Assembly (NCBI GenBank): GCA_025057795.1
Contig: JANXEP010000019.1
Coordinates: 1 to 11,735, forward strand
Length of the DNA: 11,735 nucleotides
Origin: Candidatus Bathyarchaeota archaeon
GTDB taxonomy: Archaea; Thermoproteota; Bathyarchaeia; Bathyarchaeales; UBA233
Direction of reading: 5' to 3'
The translations under genes and the position numbers were made by a program. Position 1 is the stretch's first letter. Each line of letters begins with the position of its first letter. Positions 6,688 through 11,735 of the stretch are shown here, piece after piece. The notes beneath the pieces were generated by a model, which saw only the letters and a program-made list of their open reading frames with translations, was not told the DNA's origin and did not search any database.

Positions 6688-7119
6688 ATGAAAGTGTTCA
6701 TTTCCGGCCCCATTCAGGGCGTGGAAACTAAGCAGTCTTATAGGGATAAGATAAGCAGGATTTGTGTTCGCTGCGGTTTCGAACCCGTTGATCCTTGGAA
6801 ACGCGAAAAAATGATACACAAGGGAGAAGAGCGCGGCTGGTGGGAGAAAGTTCCCTCCTTAGATTTCGTTAGACGCGATTTAGAAGACATTGAAAAATGT
6901 GATGTGCTCATCGCCTATTTGCCTAGGCTTTCAGCTGGAACATGTATAGAGCTTTTCTACGCAAAAATGAAGGGGAAAAAGGCCATATGCATATGCCGCC
7001 TTAAAAACCCAAGTCCATGGATAATAATCCACTCTGACATAGTTATTAAAAGCATTGGCGAGCTTGAGAACGCATTAAGGGCTATAGCCAATGCCAAGCG
7101 AAACTTTAGACTACTCTAG
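6688..7119 (+). CDS. Nucleoside 2-deoxyribosyltransferase-like protein
   Basis: 143 residues with the Rossmann-like nucleoside 2-deoxyribosyltransferase/DNPH1 layout: MKVFISGPIQG at the N-terminus, FVRRDLEDIEKCDVLIAYL at 60-78, and LSAGTCIELFYA at 81-92. Glu88 in the SxGTxxE motif is the expected catalytic nucleophile, and Asp64/Asp67 lie in the usual acidic helix. Family members cleave or exchange the N-glycosidic bond of deoxynucleosides or deoxynucleoside monophosphates in salvage or nucleotide-pool cleaning. The substrate is not predictable from what I can see; related DUF4406-type proteins are uncharacterised. The stop shares the palindrome CTAG (7116-7119) with the stop of convergent rsmH, a 4-nt tail overlap. 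Confidence 0.8.
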   Translation: MKVFISGPIQGVETKQSYRDKISRICVRCGFEPVDPWKREKMIHKGEERGWWEKVPSLDFVRRDLEDIEKCDVLIAYLPRLSAGTCIELFYAKMKGKKAICICRLKNPSPWIIIHSDIVIKSIGELENALRAIANAKRNFRLL

Positions 7120-8009
7120 AGTTTTATGGCTGCCCTAAGCCTCGCTGACCTGGAACGGGGGTTTTTCGCAAATTCTTCCTTGGAAGGTCTGACGGGTTTT
7201 TTGGTTAAAATCTGCACTGTGCCCTCTTTTGCTTTTTCCTTGAGAAAACTTTTGACAATTCTGTCTTCTAAAGAGTGGAAGGCTATTACCACAAGTCTGC
7301 CTCCCCTATCCATCGTTTCAACGGCCTGGGGTAGGGCTTTCCCCAGATTTTCCAACTCGTTGTTGACGGCTATTCTTAAGGCTTGGAAAGTTTTCGTAGC
7401 GAAATGAATTCTTCGGCGGTGATACCAGGCAGGCGTGGCTCTTTCAACCGCCATAATCAAATCCACAGTCGTTTTCAAAGGCCTAGACCGTACAATTTCT
7501 TCAGCTATCCTTTTTGAAAAGCGCTCCTCGCCGTAAACCCTTAAAACCCGTTCAATTTCTTTTGCACTCCAATAGTTCAGTATGGCCTCGGCAGTTAACG
7601 TGTTCTGTTGAGGGTTATACCTCATGTCAAGCAGCTCATCCCTTAAAAAAGAGAATCCTCGGCGGCTTTCTTCCAAATGCCAACTAGACAAGCCCAAATC
7701 AAACAAAACCCCAGAAACCCGTTCAAAACCATGCTCCTCAACTATCGATTTCAAATTTGCGAAGTTATCACAGACAAGGACTAAACGCTTATCATAATCC
7801 GCGCTTTTAATTTTAAGCTTAAGTTTCTCCAAAAGCACTGGATCGTGGTCTATACCCAAAACCTTTCCGCTGGGCTTGTTGCGCTCTAAAATTGCTATGG
7901 CGTGGCCGCCCTCGCCTATGGTGCAGTCAATAAAATTATTGTTACTTTTAGGGTCAAGATAATGGATAACCTCTCGCAACATAACTGGAAAGTGCAAGCA
8001 ATACACCAC
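7116..8009 (-). CDS. rsmH: RsmH (MraW), 16S rRNA cytosine-1402 N4-methyltransferase
   Basis: 297 residues with the full set of RsmH landmarks: HFPVMLREV at 6-14, DCTIGEGGH at 28-36, GIDHDP at 52-57, GVLFDLGLSSWHLE at 100-113 followed by RGFSF, LDMRYNP at 127-133, FQALRIAVNNEL at 208-219, VVIAFHSLEDRIVK at 240-253 and NPRSRSARLR at 283-292. RsmH methylates N4 of C1402 in the ribosomal decoding centre and is near-universal in bacteria; as far as I know it is not standard in archaea. No part looks truncated. The start is GTG at 8009, with a second GTG at 8006. There is no ribosome site, and a TATAAA (minus strand, 8054-8049) would give a leader of about 16 nt. In bacteria it sits in the division cluster; none of that cluster is here. 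Confidence 0.95.
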   Translation of the reverse strand: MVYCLHFPVMLREVIHYLDPKSNNNFIDCTIGEGGHAIAILERNKPSGKVLGIDHDPVLLEKLKLKIKSADYDKRLVLVCDNFANLKSIVEEHGFERVSGVLFDLGLSSWHLEESRRGFSFLRDELLDMRYNPQQNTLTAEAILNYWSAKEIERVLRVYGEERFSKRIAEEIVRSRPLKTTVDLIMAVERATPAWYHRRRIHFATKTFQALRIAVNNELENLGKALPQAVETMDRGGRLVVIAFHSLEDRIVKSFLKEKAKEGTVQILTKKPVRPSKEEFAKNPRSRSARLRAAIKL

Positions 8010-8040
8010 ACTTTAATGGAGACTTTTAGGATAATGAAAG

Positions 8041-8097
8041 TTACGCGATTTATACATAATTTGCGATTGTGTTGTGCGCAAAGTTTTTATCGCGTAA
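8041..8097. promoter_or_regulatory. Nested inverted repeats in the rsmH/MATE divergent intergenic region
   Basis: TTACGCGAT (8041-8049) is the exact inverse of ATCGCGTAA (8089-8097). Inside lies a second pair, TTTGCG (8060-8065) and CGCAAA (8077-8082), around an 11-nt loop and nearly concentric with the outer pair. The minus-strand TATAAA for rsmH (8054-8049) abuts the left outer arm, and TTTTTATC abuts the right arm. The symmetry suggests paired operator sites or a foldable element. Function is unknown. Confidence 0.5.
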
Positions 8098-8160
8098 TAA
8101 TATTGCTAGTTTGTCATCAAAATTGATATCAACAGTGACTCAGTCTGCAAACCTTGCACG

Positions 8161-8194
8161 CTTAAAAGGAAATGCGGGTGCTTCGTTAACGAAG
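8161..8194 (+). promoter_or_regulatory. Candidate promoter and 14-bp palindromic operator before the MATE gene
   Basis: CTTAAAAG (8161-8168) is a TATA-like element. CTTCGTTAACGAAG (8181-8194) is a perfect 14-bp palindrome overlapping the expected transcription start, 16 nt before the ATG at 8211. A dimeric repressor bound there would block initiation, a common arrangement for drug-exporter genes. The repressor is not identified. Confidence 0.5.
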
Positions 8195-8210
8195 GGCAAA
8201 GTGAAGGCAA

Positions 8211-9617
8211 ATGGTTGAGGAGCCTGAAACGCTACGAGAGCCACGCGGTATAGGTAAATATAGGGATAGAATTGTTAATGGGCCGACTGTCAATACGTTT
8301 TTCTGGCTTGGAATGCCACCCCTTCTAAATCAGCTTGTTTTTGTAGCCTACAATGTGGCTGACACTTACTGGTTGAGCTGCTATAGTGAATTAACTGTGT
8401 CAGTTCCCAGACAAGTCATGCCCGTCATAATGCTTTTCCAAGCCATCATAATGGCTACAAACAGCGCCTGCCTAAGCATAGTCTCCCAGTATATTGGGGC
8501 GAAAGCCTACAAAAATGCAAGCCTAGAAGCTTCACGATTCTTTACCGTAGCCTGCATCTCCGGAGTCACGCTAAACATACTGCTTTTAACCCTTAGGCGC
8601 CAAATTTTTACCTGGCTGATATTCACCCCGCCTGAAATTTTCGAGGACGTTATGGCCTTTTCAACCATCACGGCCTTTGACGTACTTCTTAACGCCATAG
8701 CCTTCACATATGCTACGCTGCTCCAAAGCGTTGGAGATACAAGGCGCCCAGCCATAATTAACATGGTGGCTGTTGCAATTAACATTGCTTTAGATCCCTT
8801 CCTAATATTAGGTATAGGGCCGTTTCCCCGCCTAGGAGTTGTCGGCGCATCCCTCACAGACGTCATGGGAAAAATAATATCAATTATTGGTCAAACTTAC
8901 ATACTCAAAAAAAGCTATCCGGAACTAAAAGTTAGACCCACAAAGAATGTGAACCCAGAGTGGGTTAAGCTGGTTTTGCGGATAGGCTTGCCTGTCTTAG
9001 CTTTTGGCATAATGAACGGGTTCGCTTTTCTCCTACAACAGAGACTCATCAACATGGTGGGCATAATAGCTGCGACCGCCTTCTCCATAGGTTTTGTAAT
9101 AATAAACATCGTTGACGCTGCCCTTTTCGGGCTAAGTGGAGCCACATCCATAATGATAGGGCAAAGCCTAGGAGCAGACAATCCAAAAAAAGCAAGGGAA
9201 GTCGCCTTTAAAACAACAGTTGTAATATTTATACTAGTCGCTGTTGGAGCATGCCTTATATTCCCCTTTAGGCGGTCAATAGCAAGTGTTTTTGCAAGCG
9301 ACCCAAACATAATAAACGAAACAGAACAATTCTTGCTGATAGTGCTGCCTACCCTTCCTTTCTTCGGCCTCTGCATGAACGCCATGTCCGTTGGGAGAGG
9401 CTCAGGCCACACAGCTTTTCCAACAGCCATTGATATTGGAAGAACTTGGACGATAAGGGTGGCTTTAGGATACTCCTTGGCATTCATAGCGGGCATGGGC
9501 GCCATGGGCATCTGGCTGACATTCTCACTAAGCAACGTTGTAGGCGGGATTATTGTCGCCTTATGGGTGAAGTATGGAAAATGGGATAAAGCCATAATTA
9601 GATATGATCCAAAGTAA
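8211..9617 (+). CDS. MATE family multidrug/cation efflux transporter
   Basis: A 468-residue integral membrane protein with about 12 hydrophobic segments in two six-helix halves, after a charged cytoplasmic N-terminus of about 28 residues. Family signatures include FFWLGMPPLLNQLVFVAYNVADTYW (helix 1; stretch about 30-54, quoted in part), LLQSVGDTRRPAIINM, LDPFLILGIGPFPRLGVVGAS, GQSLGADNPKKAREVAFKT (start of the second-half repeat) and a late GRGSGHTAFP. MATE proteins export drugs, toxins or metabolites by Na+ or H+ antiport. Coupling ion and substrate are not readable here; Asp residues in helix 1 (NVADTYW) and before FLILG are candidates. Translation starts at the ATG with a GTGAAGG ribosome site close by. 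It stands alone downstream of a palindromic operator candidate, suggesting inducible expression. Confidence 0.92.
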   Translation: MVEEPETLREPRGIGKYRDRIVNGPTVNTFFWLGMPPLLNQLVFVAYNVADTYWLSCYSELTVSVPRQVMPVIMLFQAIIMATNSACLSIVSQYIGAKAYKNASLEASRFFTVACISGVTLNILLLTLRRQIFTWLIFTPPEIFEDVMAFSTITAFDVLLNAIAFTYATLLQSVGDTRRPAIINMVAVAINIALDPFLILGIGPFPRLGVVGASLTDVMGKIISIIGQTYILKKSYPELKVRPTKNVNPEWVKLVLRIGLPVLAFGIMNGFAFLLQQRLINMVGIIAATAFSIGFVIINIVDAALFGLSGATSIMIGQSLGADNPKKAREVAFKTTVVIFILVAVGACLIFPFRRSIASVFASDPNIINETEQFLLIVLPTLPFFGLCMNAMSVGRGSGHTAFPTAIDIGRTWTIRVALGYSLAFIAGMGAMGIWLTFSLSNVVGGIIVALWVKYGKWDKAIIRYDPK

Positions 9618-9690
9618 ACAGAGAAATTACGATCAAACTGCGGCTCTTTTGCAAAGCGCTAGCACAGTTTTAGGTTTTAAATGCTTGGGA

Positions 9691-10482
9691 TTATGAGAGG
9701 AAATCCAGTATAGCTTTAATCACCTTGTCTATTTCCTCGACTAGGCCGTGGGCGGAATTTTCCAGATAAACAAGCTTGGCGTTGGGTATTTCCTCAGCCA
9801 ATATTAAGGCGTTCTCTGGAGGTATAACAATATCTTTCTTGCCATGCAGAATCAGAGTAGGAGCTTTAATTTGCTTCAAACGGTCATAAGTATTAAACTT
9901 TTTTATGGCGTCCAATTGCCGCATAAAACCTTCAATAGGCGCTGGAGCTTTCATCATCTGCTGAACTGTAAATTCAACAATTTCAGAATGAGTTCTAATG
10001 AATTCCTCGGTGAAAACCGCTCTAAGCGAGTTTTTCACGGCCTCCTTGGGAGGGGCTACCTCCCTCCCAATGTGAGGCGGCGGCAGAAGCGGCGGCAACA
10101 CAGCCTTCGGCCCCCCACAGAATGTTGAGCATAAAATTAATCTCTCAACTCTTTCTGGAAAATTTAATGCCAACTCCTGGGCTATCATGCCCCCCATAGA
10201 GAGGCCAAAAATATGAGCTTTTGGAACATTTAACGCATCCATTAAACCAACCGTGTCTTCGGCTAGTAGTTTAATGGTATATTGTTTCCTATCCGAAACA
10301 TCGGAACGCCCAGAGCCCCTGTTATCGAAGAGAACCAGTTTAAACCTTTTTGAAAGTGCGTCCAGCAATCGGGGATCCCAGTAGTCTATGTTTCCGCCTA
10401 AACCCGTTATCATGACAAAAGGAAAGCCATGTCCACGTATTTCATAATAAAGGTTCACATCATTCACTTTAATTTTCGGCAT
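9691..10482 (-). CDS. Alpha/beta hydrolase
   Basis: 263 residues of the alpha/beta-hydrolase fold, closest in wording to 3-oxoadipate enol-lactonase/MhpC-type esterases. Landmarks are VMITGLGGNIDYW (23-35, oxyanion-hole region), LFDNRGSGRSD (51-61), nucleophile elbow GLSMGG (93-98) with Ser95, GKKDIVIPP with Asp217, and NSAHGLV with His245, a complete Ser-Asp-His triad. A Pro-rich cap segment (about 128-145) replaces the usual start of the lid. A longer form from a TTG at 10545 adds 21 poorly conserved residues. I chose the ATG because MPKIKVNDVNLYYEIRG is a normal family start and the TATA box at 10531-10524 would place transcription at about 10503, downstream of that TTG. The substrate is unknown; no catabolic partner adjoins it. 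Confidence 0.88.
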   Translation of the reverse strand: MPKIKVNDVNLYYEIRGHGFPFVMITGLGGNIDYWDPRLLDALSKRFKLVLFDNRGSGRSDVSDRKQYTIKLLAEDTVGLMDALNVPKAHIFGLSMGGMIAQELALNFPERVERLILCSTFCGGPKAVLPPLLPPPHIGREVAPPKEAVKNSLRAVFTEEFIRTHSEIVEFTVQQMMKAPAPIEGFMRQLDAIKKFNTYDRLKQIKAPTLILHGKKDIVIPPENALILAEEIPNAKLVYLENSAHGLVEEIDKVIKAILDFLS

Positions 10483-10523
10483 ACGTAACCCAGCCCAATA
10501 ATTTCGTTTTATCACTATTTGAA

Positions 10524-10531
10524 ATTTTATA
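10524..10531 (-). promoter_or_regulatory. TATA box for the alpha/beta hydrolase
   Basis: On the minus strand TATAAAAT lies about 42-50 nt before the ATG at 10482, giving a predicted leader of about 20 nt. It supports the shorter start. The rest of the 10483-10600 divergent gap shows only a weak plus-strand TATA-like TTATTTA near 10560 and a GGTGTGAG ribosome site before 10601. Confidence 0.45.
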
Positions 10532-10600
10532 TGACTTATGGACAAAAGTGCTTTAAAGCTTATTTACGTTAATTGTGTACTCTAAGTTCTGGTGTGAGAT

Positions 10601-11128
10601 ATGGTAATAATCAGTTCGGATAACGCAGAAGCTGAATCCGCTTTGACAGCTGCAAAGCTTATGGTTGCCTCTGCAAGGACTGCGCCCAAAGCACGGGGAG
10701 CTGATAAAATCACTGCTGCGATTGTGACAGGAGATGACAAAGATAGGTTGGCTGACGAGATGGCGGGGATGCCTGACTTCCAAATTATGGGGGAACGCAT
10801 ACAAAAACAAGTCATGAACGTAAAGAACGCTGATGCAGTTGTTTTAATTGGGGTTAAAATTGACGATGCGAAGGATGAAGCTGAACGAACCATGAGGCTT
10901 GTGGACTTGGGCATTGCCATAGGTTCAGCGGTCAAAACCGCAAGCATACTCAACGTGGATAACAGGATTATGTTCACTGCTGGAAGGGCTGCACAGAACC
11001 TAAAACTTGTAGACGGCAATGTGGTTTTTGGCATACCCATTTCCATCAGAGGCAGCAACATCTTCTTCGACCGCTACGACCCGCTAAAAGCACAGTGGCA
11101 GGAAAAACTACCCTCGCGTGGACACTAA
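10601..11128 (+). CDS. DUF2148 (COG4739) family protein without the ferredoxin-type cysteines
   Basis: 175 residues. The scaffold of the DUF2148 'ferredoxin-domain' family is clear: AKLMVASARTAPKARGADKI at 18-37 (quoted to 20), NADAVVLIGVK at 76-86, VDLGIAIGSAVKTASILNVDNRIMF at 101-125 (core LGIAIGSAVKTA) and FGIPISIRGSNIFFDR at 143-158. Family members I recall carry a CGxCGxxxC stretch and a later GPNC between LIGVK and DLGIA. Here that interval shrinks to about 14 residues (IDDAKDEAERTMRL) and the whole protein has no cysteine. If the family does bind Fe-S, this member cannot do so in the usual way. GGTGTGAG precedes the ATG by about 6 nt. It is convergent with the 16S gene, and a T-rich CATTTTTCTT follows its stop. 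Function unknown. Confidence 0.85.
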   Translation: MVIISSDNAEAESALTAAKLMVASARTAPKARGADKITAAIVTGDDKDRLADEMAGMPDFQIMGERIQKQVMNVKNADAVVLIGVKIDDAKDEAERTMRLVDLGIAIGSAVKTASILNVDNRIMFTAGRAAQNLKLVDGNVVFGIPISIRGSNIFFDRYDPLKAQWQEKLPSRGH

Positions 11129-11170
11129 TACACCCTAGCATTTTTCTTGTAATTGGCATCTAAGTTAGCA

Positions 11171-11195
11171 TAACAACAAAAGCTTTCCAGAAAGC
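11171..11195 (-). terminator. Terminator-like hairpin plus T-rich tract downstream of 16S
   Basis: Read on the minus strand, GCTTTCTGGAAAGC (11195-11182) forms a 5-bp stem with a CTGG tetraloop and is followed at once by TTTTGTTGTTA. It lies about 95 nt beyond the mature 16S 3' end and could end the rRNA transcript. Archaea terminate mainly at T-rich runs, so the hairpin may be incidental. Confidence 0.4.
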
Positions 11196-11289
11196 CGAAC
11201 CTAAACCAACATGGAATGTGCAGTGGGCTTTGACCATGTAGCCCTCGTTTGCTCTTTCTCCTCCAGTCGGCTTCAGGCCATGCTTACGT

Positions 11290-11735
<446 letters not shown>

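Noticed and set aside
8507..9595. Long minus-strand open frames opposite the MATE gene
   Set aside because: They are antisense shadows of a clear membrane transporter; their translations are low-complexity Met/Ser/Ala-rich text without motifs.
10483..10545. 21-residue N-terminal extension of the hydrolase from a TTG
   Set aside because: It would begin upstream of the predicted transcription start and does not look like the family N-terminus.
11225..11244. GGGCT/AGCCC hairpin between DUF2148 and 16S
   Set aside because: A five-base stem with a ten-base loop. It could be part of the 16S trailer, but the partner 5' flank is outside the window, so no processing helix can be claimed.

Overview
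The window is from an archaeal chromosome. The right edge carries the 3' end of a 16S rRNA with archaeal signature sequence. The genes include archaeal-type proteins: a tRNA-splicing endonuclease family protein, Nip7, an HTH-phosphoribosyltransferase regulator and a Nip7-linked NSUN methyltransferase. Genes are tightly packed, TATA-like boxes precede several starts, and GTG/TTG starts and GGAG-type ribosome sites complement the CACCTCCT 16S tail. The 16S text resembles uncultured Bathyarchaeia-like (MCG) lineages, but that placement is from memory and was not computed.

Layout. 1-45 is the 3' part of a tRNA-Arg(UCU). 46-331 has no intact gene, but 168-288 may be a decayed remnant of a YifB/ComM-like N-terminus. 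332-652 is a small three-helix membrane protein. 843-1577 (+) is a GfcR-like regulator whose end overlaps a convergent HhH/endonuclease III-like Fe-S protein (1564-2271, -). From a shared promoter region the plus strand then carries mtnA, a tRNA-splicing endonuclease family gene and hisS (2336-5248), probably one transcript. Convergent to it, an NSUN RNA methyltransferase and nip7 form a translationally coupled pair (5235-6628, -). Next come a nucleoside deoxyribosyltransferase-like gene (+), an rsmH gene (-), a MATE exporter (+), an alpha/beta hydrolase (-), a DUF2148 protein (+) and the 16S rRNA 3' end (-).

Theme. Much of the window serves RNA maturation and translation: tRNA, splicing endonuclease, HisRS, NSUN/Nip7, RsmH and 16S. 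The oddities are: (i) an intact bacterial-type RsmH in an archaeon; (ii) a splicing endonuclease subunit in which the expected catalytic His is Thr; (iii) a DUF2148 'ferredoxin-domain' protein with no cysteines; (iv) an endonuclease III-like protein that keeps a four-Cys cluster but lacks the canonical catalytic Lys/Asp; (v) a 16S gene with no 23S in the 11 kb downstream and a terminator-like hairpin just after it; (vi) nested inverted repeats between rsmH and the MATE gene. I see no CRISPR array, insertion sequence or clear defence system.
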